A program made the translations under genes and the position numbers. The notes beneath the pieces are model-generated. The model searched no databases, was not told the DNA's origin, and saw only the letters and a program-made list of their open reading frames with translations. Positions 28,268-38,810 of a DNA stretch of 64,000 nucleotides are shown here, piece by piece. Positions within the stretch are counted from its first letter, which is position 1. Every line of letters starts with the position of its first letter. Source of the DNA: Sporosarcina sp. ZBG7A (GTDB lineage: Bacteria; Bacillota; Bacilli; Bacillales_A; Planococcaceae). The stretch covers positions 1-64,000 of the forward strand of contig NZ_JWIB01000014.1 of the NCBI RefSeq assembly GCF_000813425.1. Direction: 5' to 3'.

Positions 28268-29476
28268 TTATTCGTTCTTATCAGGAGAATAACAAACCAT
28301 GACTGAACCTGTTTTAGATTCAGCAAACAAATGAAGTGTAGAAGGAGAATCCTGTTCATCCTTCTTAAAGTTCATGGAACGATGTAAAAGCTGATCCTGA
28401 TTGGACGTATTCTCAACATCCGGCAGTTTCAGGTTCAGGCTACCGATGGTTGATGTAATGCTACCTACTAACGATAGCGAGCTAGGTACATACAACTCTA
28501 TATTTCCCCCAACGCTTTTCACATCTATTTTTTCAGGACATTCATGGGAAGTTGTCACTGAGATAGATCCGTTGAGTGTACGAGCTTGCGTGTCTTTCAC
28601 TTTCCCATCAATGTAGATGAGTCCGTTCAATGTCTGTGTCTCCAGTTTATGACTTTCAATGCTTAGCAAACGGATTTCTCCATTAAGGGTTTCGATGTCC
28701 ACTTCTCCCGCTTTAACGTAGCTTAGATTAACTTTTCCGTTAGCTGTCTTTACACGAAGGACATCAGCCTCCAAATTACGGAAATCGAATCCGCCATTCA
28801 ACAATCGTACTGAAATCTTACGATACGTTTTTTTAGGAACGGTGAGCACTGTATTCACTTGTACCGTTTTGGAATTACTTGAAATTCTAAGTGACTGATC
28901 ATCAGTTACAAAAATAAGTTTTTCCAAAAACTCCTTCTTTGCTTCTTCTTCAGAACTTGACGTGAAGGTCTTCACTGAAAAGACTGCTGAAATTTCTTCT
29001 CCTTCACCCGGGACAATCGATAGTTTACCGTTATCGATATCCACGATGAGTTCTTCCAACTCTTTTACTTCTTTTTGCATTTTGTGTTCAAACGTCGTTG
29101 AAGCGCCAAACGGATTATCCATATCGAACTGCTTCACTTTTTGAACTGCACTTTGCATGAATTGCATAAACTGGTCACCGACATTCGTTAAATCCTTACG
29201 AACGTCTTCCATGAATTCCTCGGCAGAAGTGCCTGACCAACCAGATTTAGCTTTTCCTTTGGATTGCTCTTCTTTTCCTGACTCAGCAAAAGAGTCTTCT
29301 TCTGTTTTTTTCTGTCCATGATCTTGTGTTTTAGCTGGTTCAATATCAATAGAAAAATCAGCAGACTTCTTTGCAGGTTCACTTTGAGATAACGCCTCTA
29401 ATAGAGTCAAAGCCTCGTCCGTTGAAATCGTTCCATTTTCAAGCATAGTTAAAATGCGTTTTCTTTCGTTTTGCAT
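28268..29476 (-). CDS. yvlB: DUF4097/adhesin-like domain protein (YvlB-like)
   Basis: 402 residues. The N-terminus carries a helical regulatory motif (RKRILTMLENGTISTDEALTLLEAL), followed by a disordered Lys/Glu/Ser-rich linker (about 35-95) and a right-handed beta-helix built from short repeats in the C-terminal half (TANGKVNLSYVKAGEVDIE, TLNGEIRLLSIES, TLNGLIYIDGKV, TLNGSISVTTS), each with an LNG or NG turn. This matches the LiaG/YvlB family associated with envelope stress, but no enzymatic motif is seen and no membrane anchor is obvious. ATG at 29476 after TAGGAGGCGAAAGA. It follows uvrA but has a 72-base gap. Confidence 0.88.
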   Translation of the reverse strand: MQNERKRILTMLENGTISTDEALTLLEALSQSEPAKKSADFSIDIEPAKTQDHGQKKTEEDSFAESGKEEQSKGKAKSGWSGTSAEEFMEDVRKDLTNVGDQFMQFMQSAVQKVKQFDMDNPFGASTTFEHKMQKEVKELEELIVDIDNGKLSIVPGEGEEISAVFSVKTFTSSSEEEAKKEFLEKLIFVTDDQSLRISSNSKTVQVNTVLTVPKKTYRKISVRLLNGGFDFRNLEADVLRVKTANGKVNLSYVKAGEVDIETLNGEIRLLSIESHKLETQTLNGLIYIDGKVKDTQARTLNGSISVTTSHECPEKIDVKSVGGNIELYVPSSLSLVGSITSTIGSLNLKLPDVENTSNQDQLLHRSMNFKKDEQDSPSTLHLFAESKTGSVMVCYSPDKNE

Positions 29477-29548
29477 TTCTTTCGCCTCCTATGTGGAATG
29501 ATGGTGCATATGATTTGCTTATCTATACGGTTCGTAACCCAAAAAGTT

Positions 29549-32422
29549 TCATGTCACTGGATTTTCAGCCTGTTCAAGTCTTGCAGTCATACGACCGCGA
29601 TCCCGATTCAAGATAGGTTTCAAGTACATTCCTGTATAAGATTGTTTATTTTCAGCAACTTGTTCAGGTGTACCAGTAGCGATGATTTGTCCGCCTTTGT
29701 CGCCACCTTCTGGTCCAAGGTCAATAATATGATCAACGGTTTTAATGACATCTAGATTGTGTTCTATAACTAACACTGTATTTCCGGAGTCAACAAGTCG
29801 CTCCAAAACTTTTAGGAGTTTCGCGATATCATGTACGTGAAGTCCCGTAGTCGGTTCATCCAAAATGTAGAAAGACTTCCCGTTAGACCGTTTGTGAAGT
29901 TCCGAAGCAAGTTTTACACGTTGTGCTTCACCGCCAGAAAGCGTTGTCGCAGGCTGCCCTAATTGAACATACCCTAGGCCGACGTCAACTATTGTTTGGA
30001 GTTTCCGTTGAATTTTAGGGATGTTTTCAAAGAACTCAGTTGCAGTTTCTGCTGTCATTTCTAGTACATCAGCAATGTTTTTCCCTTTATACGTCACTTC
30101 AAGCGTTTCACGGTTATATCGTTTCCCATGACACACATCACAAGGTACGTAGACATCCGGCAGAAAATGCATCTCGATTTTAAGAATCCCATCTCCACGG
30201 CACGCTTCACATCGTCCGCCCTTTACATTGAAACTGAATCTTCCTTTTTTGTAACCACGTACTTTCGCTTCGTTGGTCATGGAGAAAACGTCTCTTACAT
30301 CGTCGAATACACCCGTATAAGTAGCAGGGTTCGAACGAGGTGTTCGTCCAATTGGAGATTGGTCGATTTCAATAACCTTTTCTAATTCTTCCAATCCATC
30401 AACGCTTTTATACGCACCTGGACGTTGTTTTGAACGATTCAACTTTTGTGCCAATATTTTATAAAGTACATTGTTGATAAGTGTACTCTTTCCTGATCCG
30501 GAAACACCTGTCACTGCAATGAACTGGCCAAGCGGGAAATCGACATTCACTTTTTTAAGATTGTTTTCAGAAGCGCCTTTTATTATCACTTTCCGACCGT
30601 CTGATTTCCGTCGTTCCGTCGGCAAAGGAATATACCGCTTCCCACTCAAATACTGTCCAGTCAACGAGTTTGGATCTGCCATCACTTCTTGTGGTGTTCC
30701 AGCAGAAACGATTTCTCCTCCCGCTACACCCGCTCCTGGGCCGATATCGATTAAGTAATCAGCTTCCATCATCGTGTCCTCATCATGCTCCACGACAATG
30801 AGTGTGTTCCCAATATCCCTCATACTCTTCAACGTACTGATTAGCCGGTCATTGTCTCTTTGATGAAGTCCAATAGAAGGCTCATCCAAGATATACAGAA
30901 CGCCCGTTAGACGGGAGCCAATTTGAGTCGCAAGCCGGATTCTTTGCGCTTCTCCACCTGAAAGAGTTCCCGCTGCGCGAGATAGCGTCAAATAATCGAG
31001 ACCTACATTTACAAGAAAACCGAGTCGCTCGTTAATCTCCCGAAGGATCAGCTCAGCAATTTTTGTATCCTTTTCTGAAAGCTGAAGGTTATCGAAAAAC
31101 GCCTGAGCTTCGACAATCGATTTCTCTGTCACTTGACCAACGTGGATGTTAGCGACTTTTACAGCGAGCGATTCTTGTTTCAATCGGTAGCCCTTGCAAG
31201 TTGGACATGGACGTTGCGCCATATACTTCTCCATCTGTTCACGAACATAGTCGGAAGAAGTCTCTCTGAAACGGCGCTCTATATTAGATAATACACCTTC
31301 AAAGTAAATTGCATTATCACGGGTCTGACCAAACTCGTTCGTATATTTAAATCGTATTTTTTCTTCTTTCGAACCGTAAAGAATTTTATCCAAATCGTCT
31401 GGAGCCAATTCACTCACAGGACAGTCCATAGAAATTCCGTAATGCTGCGCAACTGTCTTCAGCAGTTCTGGATAGTATTGTGAACTCGTCGGTATCCAAG
31501 GAACTATCGCATCCCCTTTTAAGGATAGTGAAGAATCAGGGATAACTAGATCCGGATCTACTTCTAATTTCATACCGAGTCCATCGCAATCCGGACATGC
31601 ACCAAATGGGCTGTTGAACGAAAACATTCTCGGTTCAAGTTCCCCTATTGAGAACCCACAAATTGGACAGGCATGGTGTTCACTAAATAATAGTTCTTCC
31701 CCATCTATTACATCGACAAGTGCAGTTCCTTCTGAAAGGCGAAGAGCCGCTTCAAGTGAGTCACTGAGTCGACCTGCAATGCCTTCTTTGATAACGACTC
31801 GGTCGACAACGACTTCTATGTTATGTTTTTTGTTTTTGTTGAGTTCGATATTGTCATCTAGATCGAATGTTTCACCATCAATTCGAACACGGACATACCC
31901 TTGTTTTTTCAAGTCTTCCAGTAACTTAACATGGGTTCCTTTTCGACCTGAAATTATGGGTGCTAATATTTGAATACGTGTCCGTTCATCCAACTCAAGT
32001 ACACGGTCTGTCATTTGCTCAACTGTTTGCGAGGTGATTTCAATCCCATGATTCGGACAAATCGGCTTTCCAACACGCGCGTAAAGCAATCTTAAATAGT
32101 CGTATACTTCTGTAACGGTACCAACTGTAGAACGTGGATTTCTACTCGTCGTTTTTTGGTCTATCGAAATGGCCGGTGATAGACCTTCTATTAGATCTAC
32201 GTCAGGTTTGTCCATCTGCCCAAGAAATTGCCGAGCATAAGAAGAGAGAGACTCAACATATCTGCGTTGACCTTCTGCATAAATCGTATCAAAAGCGAGA
32301 GATGATTTCCCTGATCCGGAGAGACCTGTCATGACGACTAACTGATCTCTCGGGATCGTCACGTTTATGTTTTTCAAGTTGTGCGCTCGGGCACCTTGTA
32401 TATAGATTTCAGTATTTTTCAT
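29549..32422 (-). CDS. uvrA: Excinuclease ABC subunit A
   Basis: Damage-recognition ATPase of nucleotide excision repair. The 957 residues show two ABC modules: Walker [15 protein letters not shown] (near 33) and [14 protein letters not shown] (near 640), with signatures [18 protein letters not shown] and [18 protein letters not shown] and Walker [11 protein letters not shown] and [10 protein letters not shown]. Zinc ligands are visible at CPICGF (near 253) and in the C-terminal [16 protein letters not shown]...CDVCHG module. It follows uvrB with a 6-base gap, so both share the LexA-controlled promoter. Confidence 0.98.
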   Translation of the reverse strand: MKNTEIYIQGARAHNLKNINVTIPRDQLVVMTGLSGSGKSSLAFDTIYAEGQRRYVESLSSYARQFLGQMDKPDVDLIEGLSPAISIDQKTTSRNPRSTVGTVTEVYDYLRLLYARVGKPICPNHGIEITSQTVEQMTDRVLELDERTRIQILAPIISGRKGTHVKLLEDLKKQGYVRVRIDGETFDLDDNIELNKNKKHNIEVVVDRVVIKEGIAGRLSDSLEAALRLSEGTALVDVIDGEELLFSEHHACPICGFSIGELEPRMFSFNSPFGACPDCDGLGMKLEVDPDLVIPDSSLSLKGDAIVPWIPTSSQYYPELLKTVAQHYGISMDCPVSELAPDDLDKILYGSKEEKIRFKYTNEFGQTRDNAIYFEGVLSNIERRFRETSSDYVREQMEKYMAQRPCPTCKGYRLKQESLAVKVANIHVGQVTEKSIVEAQAFFDNLQLSEKDTKIAELILREINERLGFLVNVGLDYLTLSRAAGTLSGGEAQRIRLATQIGSRLTGVLYILDEPSIGLHQRDNDRLISTLKSMRDIGNTLIVVEHDEDTMMEADYLIDIGPGAGVAGGEIVSAGTPQEVMADPNSLTGQYLSGKRYIPLPTERRKSDGRKVIIKGASENNLKKVNVDFPLGQFIAVTGVSGSGKSTLINNVLYKILAQKLNRSKQRPGAYKSVDGLEELEKVIEIDQSPIGRTPRSNPATYTGVFDDVRDVFSMTNEAKVRGYKKGRFSFNVKGGRCEACRGDGILKIEMHFLPDVYVPCDVCHGKRYNRETLEVTYKGKNIADVLEMTAETATEFFENIPKIQRKLQTIVDVGLGYVQLGQPATTLSGGEAQRVKLASELHKRSNGKSFYILDEPTTGLHVHDIAKLLKVLERLVDSGNTVLVIEHNLDVIKTVDHIIDLGPEGGDKGGQIIATGTPEQVAENKQSYTGMYLKPILNRDRGRMTARLEQAENPVT

Positions 32423-32428
32423 GCCTTC

Positions 32429-34411
32429 TCACCTTTCCGCTTTCAATTCCAATATTGTATCCCGGAGTTCAGCAGCACGTTCAAAGTCTAGTGCTTTCGC
32501 TGATTCTTTCATTTCTTTTTCCAGTGAAGCAAGTAATGTTGTTTTCTCTTCTTTCGTCAACTTCTTACCTTCTGTTACTTTATCCACAAAGGAGATGGAT
32601 TCTTCAGAAGCTTGTGTCGCTCGGATGACATCGCGAATTCCCTTTTGAATCGTTGTCGGCGTAATATTGTGCTCTTCGTTATAAGCCATCTGTATCTCTC
32701 TGCGTCGCTGTGTTTCTTCGATTGCTTTGTTCATGGAATCCGTATACCGGTCGGCGTACATGATAACTCGTCCTTCAGAGTTCCGTGCAGCACGTCCAAT
32801 TGTTTGAATGAGCGCGCGTTCTGAACGTAGGAACCCTTCTTTATCTGCATCCAATATTGTCACGAGTGACACCTCTGGAATATCCAGTCCTTCTCTCAAT
32901 AAGTTAATGCCTACTAAGACATCATATACACCAAGTCTTAGCTCACGAATGATTTCTATCCGCTCTAAGGTTTTGATTTCAGAGTGAAGGTAGTTCACTT
33001 TCACGCCAGCTTCTTTCAAGTAATCCGTCAAGTCTTCAGACATTTTTTTCGTGAGCGTCGTAACAAGCACACGTTCGTTTCGTTTTGCCCGTTCATTGAT
33101 TTCATCCAATAAATCGTCAATTTGCCCTTCAATTGGACGTATCTCAATAATGGGGTCGAGCAAACCAGTAGGACGAATAATCTGTTCAACCATTTTTGGC
33201 GTATGTTCGATTTCATAAGGTCCCGGTGTTGCCGAGACATAAATTGCCTGATTGACATGTTTTTCAAATTCCTCAAACATAAGTGGGCGGTTGTCCAATG
33301 CGGAAGGAAGTCGGAATCCGTGCTCAACTAAAACCTTCTTCCTCGCTTGGTCCCCGTTGTACATACCTCGGATTTGTGGAAGCGTCACGTGGCTCTCATC
33401 CGCCACAATGAGGAAATCATCAGGGAAATAGTCGATCAACGTATAAGGTGTCTCTCCCGCGTCGCGAAGGGATAGATGACGGGAATAGTTTTCGATTCCT
33501 GAACAGAAGCCCATTTCTCGCATCATTTCCAGGTCGTACCGTGTGCGTTGTTCAAGTCTCTGTGCTTCAAGCAGTTTGTCATTTTCTCGAAGTATTTTCA
33601 GCTGTTCTTCCAATTCTATTTCTATTCGTTCAATCGCTTTCACCATTTTCGCTTCACCAGTTACGAAGTGGGAATTCGGGAAAATCGCTACGTGTTCGCG
33701 TTCACCTAGCACTTCACCTGTTAGTGCATCCACTTCACGTAATCGCTCAATTTCATCTCCGAAAAATTCAATACGGATACATCGTTCGTCTTGAGATGCA
33801 GGGAAGATTTCCACGACATCCCCTCGTACACGAAACGTTCCGCGTGTAAAACTCACATCATTGCGCTCATACAAGTTATCCACGAATTTACGTAATAACT
33901 GATTCCTATCAATTTCCAGACCTGGGCGTAGTGAAATCATATGGGCACCATATTCTTCAGGTGAACCTAGACCGTAAATACATGATACGGAAGCAACAAT
34001 TAGGACGTCTCTTCGTTCAAAGAGTGATGCCGTCGCTGAGTGACGTAACTTATCTATTTCATCGTTTATACTGGAGTCTTTTTCAATGTACGTATCTGTT
34101 TGAGGGACATAAGCTTCCGGCTGATAGTAGTCATAAAAACTTACAAAGTATTCAACTGCGTTATTAGGGAAGAACTCTTTGAATTCACTATAGAGTTGAC
34201 CCGCAAGCGTTTTGTTATGAGCAATGACCAAAGTCGGTTTATTTACCTCGGTTACAACGTTTGAAACGGTAAATGTCTTACCTGTACCTGTTGCCCCTAG
34301 TAATGTTTGGTGCTTTTCACCTTTCTCAATACCAGCAACCAACTCCTTGATGGCAGCCGGCTGATCTCCTTGAGGTGTATATGGTGCTTGTAAGCCAAAT
34401 GTATCTATCAC
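32429..34411 (-). CDS. uvrB: Excinuclease ABC subunit B
   Basis: Helicase-like core of UvrABC that verifies damage and loads UvrC. The 660 residues show Walker [13 protein letters not shown] (near 39), the beta-hairpin region [21 protein letters not shown] (about 92-112), DESH box [11 protein letters not shown], helicase motif [14 protein letters not shown] and the C-terminal UVR domain (about 622-657, [22 protein letters not shown]) that binds UvrC. ATG at 34411 after TAGGGAGTGACGTTCAGTG. First gene of uvrBA, preceded by a LexA box. Confidence 0.98.
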   Translation of the reverse strand: MIDTFGLQAPYTPQGDQPAAIKELVAGIEKGEKHQTLLGATGTGKTFTVSNVVTEVNKPTLVIAHNKTLAGQLYSEFKEFFPNNAVEYFVSFYDYYQPEAYVPQTDTYIEKDSSINDEIDKLRHSATASLFERRDVLIVASVSCIYGLGSPEEYGAHMISLRPGLEIDRNQLLRKFVDNLYERNDVSFTRGTFRVRGDVVEIFPASQDERCIRIEFFGDEIERLREVDALTGEVLGEREHVAIFPNSHFVTGEAKMVKAIERIEIELEEQLKILRENDKLLEAQRLEQRTRYDLEMMREMGFCSGIENYSRHLSLRDAGETPYTLIDYFPDDFLIVADESHVTLPQIRGMYNGDQARKKVLVEHGFRLPSALDNRPLMFEEFEKHVNQAIYVSATPGPYEIEHTPKMVEQIIRPTGLLDPIIEIRPIEGQIDDLLDEINERAKRNERVLVTTLTKKMSEDLTDYLKEAGVKVNYLHSEIKTLERIEIIRELRLGVYDVLVGINLLREGLDIPEVSLVTILDADKEGFLRSERALIQTIGRAARNSEGRVIMYADRYTDSMNKAIEETQRRREIQMAYNEEHNITPTTIQKGIRDVIRATQASEESISFVDKVTEGKKLTKEEKTTLLASLEKEMKESAKALDFERAAELRDTILELKAER

Positions 34412-34481
34412 TGAACGTCACTCCCTAGTATTCCTCTATTGTCTATTTTATCACATTCCCTCTTCATACCAAAGCAAAAAG

Positions 34482-34495
34482 CGAACGTACGTTTT
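34482..34495 (-). promoter_or_regulatory. LexA (SOS) box upstream of uvrB
   Basis: The plus-strand sequence CGAACGTACGTTTT matches the Bacillus SOS consensus CGAACNNNNGTTCG except for T in place of C in the second half-site. It lies about 70 bases upstream of the uvrB start, just ahead of a plausible TTTGGT...TAAAAT promoter (34444-34470), so LexA would repress uvrBA until DNA damage. Confidence 0.72.
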
Positions 34496-34502
34496 TTCTC
34501 AT

Positions 34503-34533
34503 AAAAAAACTGTACGCGATTGCGCACAGTTTT
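34503..34533 (-). terminator. Terminator after the IDEAL-domain gene
   Basis: AAAACTGTGCGC and GCGTACAGTTTTTTT pair around CAATC with a small mismatch and end in a T-run, just after the stop at 34537. It isolates uvrB from the upstream gene. Confidence 0.82.
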
Positions 34534-34536
34534 AAA

Positions 34537-34773
34537 TCAATCTTTTTCGTCTAATTTACGTAACGAATCAGTCAGTTGCATAAAAGTCGGTTTATCATTA
34601 CGATCCAGGGCCGCATCAATCTCTTCCAGCAAACGTGTTCGAGTTTGTTCACGGTGGATATGATTAAGAAACAAATCGATGTAGATGTCATTCAGCATTT
34701 TTTCCGCTTGCATTGAGGAACTATTCTTTCCCACAGCCTTTAGGAACTCAGCATATGAATAATTATTCTCCAT
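34537..34773 (-). CDS. IDEAL-domain protein
   Basis: 78-residue acidic, helical cytoplasmic protein. The C-terminal half (about 30-75) matches the IDEAL domain: MLNDIYIDLFLNHIHREQTR, then LLEEIDAALDRNDKPTFMQLTDSL. The domain also occurs at the C-terminus of ComK and in small proteins of unknown role in Bacillales. Start at ATG 34773 (MENNYSYAEF) with GAGGTG 6 bases upstream; the ORF's first GTG lies in the ribosome site. Function unknown. Confidence 0.85.
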   Translation of the reverse strand: MENNYSYAEFLKAVGKNSSSMQAEKMLNDIYIDLFLNHIHREQTRTRLLEEIDAALDRNDKPTFMQLTDSLRKLDEKD

Positions 34774-34848
34774 CTTTCTCACCTCGGAACCCTTTTAATT
34801 ATTGTAACGAATTCTTCCTCCGTTTTGCAAGTACTTTTTCGAATATTC

Positions 34849-36057
34849 CTACTCTTCATCTTTGTTATTTGATAATCGAATCGTCGCTTCAGAAATAATC
34901 AGTACAATTGCACCCATGACAAAAGGTGTTATTGACAGACCATGCATGAGTAAGCCTGCAATTACTATTAGCCCTGCTTGCAACCATTGGACACGCTCCG
35001 TCAAACGGAAAATTTCTTTTGGTCGTGTCTCTTCTGTATTCGGGAATAACAAATCCATCCGGAATTCATCACCACCACGAAGTGTTTGCAACGTCTGAAT
35101 CGCTGAGGCGAAGGCTAGTGCCCCAATGAAAATGAATGCCACGATTGGGAATGGGATGAACAGCACTCCTAAAATCGATAGCACCGTTAGCCGCAACCAA
35201 AGCCAAAACGATTCGTCCGTCCGGATAAACGTCCGACGTAGCAAAAAGCTTTGTGCATCTGTATGTTCAACATTTGCATCAGGCATGAATAGACCGAGCC
35301 ATGACCGCTTACTTATCGACCCCTTTAAATGAGGGACTTCAGTAAAGTAGTTGGCAAATCGATAAAAACTCATCATCCGATTTTGCTCGAGTTCGATGAA
35401 GTGATCATAGGGAAATGGTTGTACGTTCGCTTTTTTCATCCACAAAGTAGCGTATAGCAAATAGGCAATTGTAATAACAATCAGGATAATCCACTGATCA
35501 GAGAGTACTGCATAAAACAATAGTGCGTTCAGTACGAAACGGATGAATCGGTCCCGCCACACTCCCTGTCCTTCGTTAGCTTTCCGATAAAGAAACTCGG
35601 TTCGCACACTTGCCCACAAAACAGCAATGATCAGTAGAAGTAATAAGCCGAATATCGGTTTACTCCCTATTTCATAAGCACTTAGCATTGGTAGTGCTAC
35701 GATGAAAACAATGATTGGTAAAGGTAATTTTGAAAAGAACGTCCAACTTAACGCTCGGCTTGTATACGTTGGTAATTCTTTTTCAAGTGGCAGTAAATAG
35801 ACAGCATCTGCTGGTTTCAGAAGTGTCACTGGTGTCGCTATGAACGTTGAAGCAGCTAGCAACAGGGCGATGAGCCGAGCCGCAGGTAAGTCAGGGGGTA
35901 CATCTTTTAACCATTCACTATAGGAATAGCCTGCTGCTCCTATCGAAAACAGCAACACGATTGCCAAATGTCCCGTGAATACATATTGCAAGTAGCGCTG
36001 CAACTCCATCAAATATTTACCGAAACGGTTCCCCCACACTTCACGTAAGCTGTTCAT
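34849..36057 (-). CDS. ecsB: ABC transporter permease EcsB
   Basis: Membrane component of the Ecs transporter, which in B. subtilis affects protein secretion, competence, sporulation and intramembrane protease activity. The 402 residues have about eight helices, including FTGHLAIVLLFSIGAAGYSY, LPLPIIVFIVALPMLSAYEI, LFGLLLLLIIAVLWASV and GVLFIPFPIVAFIFIGALAFA. No ATP-binding motif; that comes from EcsA. Its ATG overlaps the ecsA stop by 17 bases. Confidence 0.93.
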   Translation of the reverse strand: MNSLREVWGNRFGKYLMELQRYLQYVFTGHLAIVLLFSIGAAGYSYSEWLKDVPPDLPAARLIALLLAASTFIATPVTLLKPADAVYLLPLEKELPTYTSRALSWTFFSKLPLPIIVFIVALPMLSAYEIGSKPIFGLLLLLIIAVLWASVRTEFLYRKANEGQGVWRDRFIRFVLNALLFYAVLSDQWIILIVITIAYLLYATLWMKKANVQPFPYDHFIELEQNRMMSFYRFANYFTEVPHLKGSISKRSWLGLFMPDANVEHTDAQSFLLRRTFIRTDESFWLWLRLTVLSILGVLFIPFPIVAFIFIGALAFASAIQTLQTLRGGDEFRMDLLFPNTEETRPKEIFRLTERVQWLQAGLIVIAGLLMHGLSITPFVMGAIVLIISEATIRLSNNKDEE

Positions 36058-36790
36058 AATCAGCTTCCTCTGTCATCGCAATGTATAAGTCATCCAGTGA
36101 TGCATCCGGACGTCCGAATGCTTTTCGTAAATCGTCCATCGTTCCGTGTGCCCGCACGCTGCCTTCGTGCAAGAGGATGATTCGATCGCAATGTTTTTCA
36201 GCAGTCGACAATACGTGTGTCGACATCAAAACCGATGCGCCATTTTCCGTTCTCTGTGTAAGTTGAGCAAGCAATGAGCGAATGCCTAATGGATCTAGTC
36301 CGACAAAGGGTTCGTCAATAATATAGAGTGCAGGTTCTGCAAGAAATGCACACATGATCATAACCTTTTGCCGCATCCCTTTAGAAAAATGAGAGGGATA
36401 CCATTTTAATCGTTTTTCCATTCTGAACTCTTTCAGTAACGCCGCTGATCTTGCTTCAAATATGTCTTGCGGGAGTCCGTACGCCATAGCGGTAAGTTCT
36501 AGATGCTCACGTAGTGTCAGTTCTTCATACAATATTGGCGTTTCAGGAATGTAACTGAATGACTTTCGATACAATTCAGCATCCTCGTCAAACGCGACAC
36601 CGTTAATTTCAATGGATCCCCCTTGAGGATTCATCAACCCGATAATATGTTTGATGGTTGTACTTTTCCCGGCACCATTTAGTCCAATCAGCCCGACTAA
36701 TTCACCTTTTTGAATGTTAAATGATACTTCATGTAGAACAGGTTTTCTTGAATAACCGCCTGTTACGTCTTTCAAATCAAGTATTGCCAT
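36041..36790 (-). CDS. ecsA: ABC transporter ATP-binding protein EcsA
   Basis: ATPase of the Ecs transporter. The 249 residues show Walker A GLNGAGKSTTIKHIIGL (near 37), Q-loop SYIPETPILYEELTLREHL, signature FSKGMRQKVMIMCAF, Walker B LYIIDEPFVGLDPLG and the His-switch STHVLSTAEKHCD. It is divergent from hit, as in B. subtilis, with about 120 bases between them. The exported substrate remains undefined in the family. Confidence 0.95.
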   Translation of the reverse strand: MAILDLKDVTGGYSRKPVLHEVSFNIQKGELVGLIGLNGAGKSTTIKHIIGLMNPQGGSIEINGVAFDEDAELYRKSFSYIPETPILYEELTLREHLELTAMAYGLPQDIFEARSAALLKEFRMEKRLKWYPSHFSKGMRQKVMIMCAFLAEPALYIIDEPFVGLDPLGIRSLLAQLTQRTENGASVLMSTHVLSTAEKHCDRIILLHEGSVRAHGTMDDLRKAFGRPDASLDDLYIAMTEEADYEQLT

Positions 36791-36909
36791 GCGTCATCCT
36801 CCATTCTTCTTATAGTTTACCAAATTTGAAACAACAATGCCTTGTCCAGCTCATGCTGATTATCTGAAAATATGCTACACTAATGACATTCATGAAAGGA
36901 AGTGTACAA

Positions 36910-37341
36910 ATGTCCTCTTGTATTTTCTGTAAAATCGTAGCCGGGGAACTCCCTGGAGAAGTTTTGTATGAAGATGAACACGTAATTGCTTTCATGGACA
37001 TTATGCCAGTTACAAAAGGGCATGTCCTCCTCATCCCTAAAACACATAGGGAAAATGTGTATGACCTGACTTCTGATGAGGCTTCTCATCTGTTTGCAGT
37101 TGCTCCTAAAATTGCAAACGCCATTAAGGATACGTTTGAACCTGCGGGTATGAACCTCGTCCAAAATAATGGCGCAGCAGCCGGCCAAGCCGTTTTCCAC
37201 TTCCATCTGCATTTCGTCCCAAGATACGACGAAACGGATGGGTATCGTCCTACATGGAATCCAAAAACAGAAGAGTTCCCAAGCGAACGGATTCAAGAAC
37301 TTGCGGGAGACATTAAAAAGATTCTCCAAACAAACGTGTAA
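36910..37341 (+). CDS. hit: HIT family nucleotide-binding protein
   Basis: Small hydrolase or transferase of the HINT branch that acts on nucleoside phosphoramidates or similar compounds. The 143 residues show CIFCKIVAGELP (zinc-type Cys pair near 4-7), DIMPVTKGHVLLIPKTH and the catalytic triad motif VFHFHLHFVP (HxHxH, about 96-102). Start at ATG 36910 (MSSCIFCK) after AAAGGAAGTGTACAA; the upstream in-frame ATG codons have no ribosome site. Divergent from ecsA. Confidence 0.95.
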   Translation: MSSCIFCKIVAGELPGEVLYEDEHVIAFMDIMPVTKGHVLLIPKTHRENVYDLTSDEASHLFAVAPKIANAIKDTFEPAGMNLVQNNGAAAGQAVFHFHLHFVPRYDETDGYRPTWNPKTEEFPSERIQELAGDIKKILQTNV

Positions 37342-37418
37342 CGTATCATTTAAAATCCAATCATGTTTCAACTATTCACGACAAGGAAATGAACCAACTA
37401 GGAAGGAGTGAGCTATAA

Positions 37419-37775
37419 ATGAAAACATCTACATTTTTTGCAGGACTGGCTGTCGGGTCAGTTGCTGCTGCCATTACAGTTCTTTACTCAACTCCGCAGT
37501 CTGGAAGCGAAATGAGAACTTCCGTCGCAACTGCATCTGCCGATATAAAGTCAAAGCTAAAAGACGTGAAAGGTAGAGTCAATGAGTTGAAAGAATCCGT
37601 TTCTGATTTTGCAAACGAGAATGTCCAACCTGCGATTGAAGGGGTCAAAGATTCTGTAGGCGGTTGGCGCACTGCGGATGAAGGATCGCGGAACCGGTTA
37701 GAAAGCGAGATTCTAGAAATCCAATCTGCCATTGAAGAACTTGAACGTTCTGTTGCTGCACAACAAAATAATTGA
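37419..37775 (+). CDS. yhaH: YtxH-domain protein (YhaH-like)
   Basis: 118 residues: one N-terminal hydrophobic segment (FFAGLAVGSVAAAITVLYSTPQSG, the YtxH signature), then a hydrophilic helical region (about 40-115) rich in Lys, Glu, Ser and Asp, probably a coiled coil. YtxH proteins are small general-stress or envelope proteins of unknown mechanism. It follows hit by 77 bases and ends at a strong terminator before scoC, the B. subtilis order hit-yhaH-scoC. ATG after GGAAGGAGTGAGCTATAA. Confidence 0.88.
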   Translation: MKTSTFFAGLAVGSVAAAITVLYSTPQSGSEMRTSVATASADIKSKLKDVKGRVNELKESVSDFANENVQPAIEGVKDSVGGWRTADEGSRNRLESEILEIQSAIEELERSVAAQQNN

Positions 37776-37789
37776 TAAGACGACAAGAG

Positions 37790-37817
37790 CATCCTCATTT
37801 TGGGGATGTTTTTTTAT
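37790..37817 (+). terminator. Rho-independent terminator after yhaH
   Basis: CATCCTC and TGGGGATG pair around ATTT, followed by seven T. It ends the hit-yhaH transcript. Confidence 0.9.
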
Positions 37818-37930
37818 TTTTCTTTTAGTATTTGAAACGATTTCAATTATTTTTTCAATTCTAACTTTTTTATTTGTTGCTTTCCTGCTATAATGAAAGC
37901 ATCTATAGAAAAAAGAAAGTAGGTGCTTGC

Positions 37931-38518
37931 ATGTCCGAACAAGAGTATTCCTTTAAGGAAGCAATGATTTACACTCAACGTCTTGCGCAGATGTCCAAAG
38001 CGTTGTGGAAAGCTGTAGAAAAAGACTGGCAACAATGGATAAAACCTTATGACTTGAATATTAACGAACATCACATACTTTGGATTGCATATCATCTACA
38101 AGGTGCTACGATCTCAGATATCGCAAAATTCGGAGTCATGCATGTATCTACCGCATTCAACTTTTCCAAGAAATTAGAACAACGTGGGTACTTAAAGTTT
38201 TTCAAAAAAGAAGACGATCGCCGGAATACATATGTTCTCGTCACAGATCATGGCGAAGATTTAATCAAGAAGATGACCGAAAATTACTTTGTCTCTGATC
38301 ATTCAATTTTAGATGGGTCCCTTCCCATTAAAAATCTTTACGGAAAGTTCCCTGAGTTTTTGGAAGTCATGTCCGTCATTCGCAATGTGTATGGTGAAGA
38401 TTTCATGGAAATTTTCGAAAAGGGATTTGAAAGCCTCGGCCAAACTTTTGAAGAAGAAAATGGGCATCTCACAGCGACACCTAGTGAATTGAAACTCGTA
38501 TCTGGTGAGGATAAATAA
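37931..38518 (+). CDS. scoC: MarR-type transition-state regulator ScoC/Hpr
   Basis: Repressor of extracellular proteases, peptide transport and sporulation genes at the transition to stationary phase. The 195 residues carry a winged helix: [40 protein letters not shown] (recognition), then the wing [17 protein letters not shown]. The dimerisation helices form the C-terminal half ([20 protein letters not shown]). Start at ATG 37931 ([10 protein letters not shown]) after AAAGTAGGTGCTTGC; the longer frame adds 19 residues from the upstream leader. Placed between yhaH and prsA, itself an exoprotein-folding factor. Confidence 0.95.
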   Translation: MSEQEYSFKEAMIYTQRLAQMSKALWKAVEKDWQQWIKPYDLNINEHHILWIAYHLQGATISDIAKFGVMHVSTAFNFSKKLEQRGYLKFFKKEDDRRNTYVLVTDHGEDLIKKMTENYFVSDHSILDGSLPIKNLYGKFPEFLEVMSVIRNVYGEDFMEIFEKGFESLGQTFEEENGHLTATPSELKLVSGEDK

Positions 38519-38577
38519 TTCCCAAATCTCTGCTCAGTCTGCTATGATGGGAAGAGATGTCCAAAGGGGGTATGCAC

Positions 38578-38763
38578 GTGATTTTAATAATAACTGTTCT
38601 CTTTTCACTATTCTACTTGTTCCAAATCAACAAAATGACGTTCGCGCTCTGCGAATCACGAGAAATTCCTGAAGAAAAGCAAAATAAAATATATGCAACT
38701 GTAAATGTACTGATTACTATCTTAATGTTATCACTTTACGTTGAAGTCTTTTTGAAGGTCTAA
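38578..38763 (+). CDS. Small membrane protein, 61 aa
   Basis: Two hydrophobic segments (ILIITVLFSLFYLF near 2-15 and VNVLITILMLSLYVEVFL near 40-58) separated by a charged loop (CESREIPEEKQNKIYAT), so a two-helix membrane protein. Family not recognised. The likely start is GTG at 38578 with AAAGGGGG 7 bases upstream; the ATG at 38572 sits too close to that site. It lies 59 bases after scoC and ends at a bidirectional terminator shared with the YjcZ gene. Confidence 0.72.
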   Translation: MILIITVLFSLFYLFQINKMTFALCESREIPEEKQNKIYATVNVLITILMLSLYVEVFLKV

Positions 38764-38769
38764 ATAGCG

Positions 38770-38804
38770 AAAAGTCCACCCCGTAAAACGGGATGGACTT
38801 TTTT
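38770..38804. terminator. Bidirectional terminator between convergent small genes
   Basis: AAAAGTCCACCCCGT and ACGGGATGGACTTTTTT pair with one mismatch around AAA, with T-runs on both strands, between the plus-strand 61-aa gene and the minus-strand YjcZ-type gene. Confidence 0.9.
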
Positions 38805-38810
38805 CATGTT

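Noticed and set aside
36880-37371. 163-aa minus-strand frame opposite hit
   Set aside because: Overlaps the well-supported hit gene over its whole length and has no family pattern.
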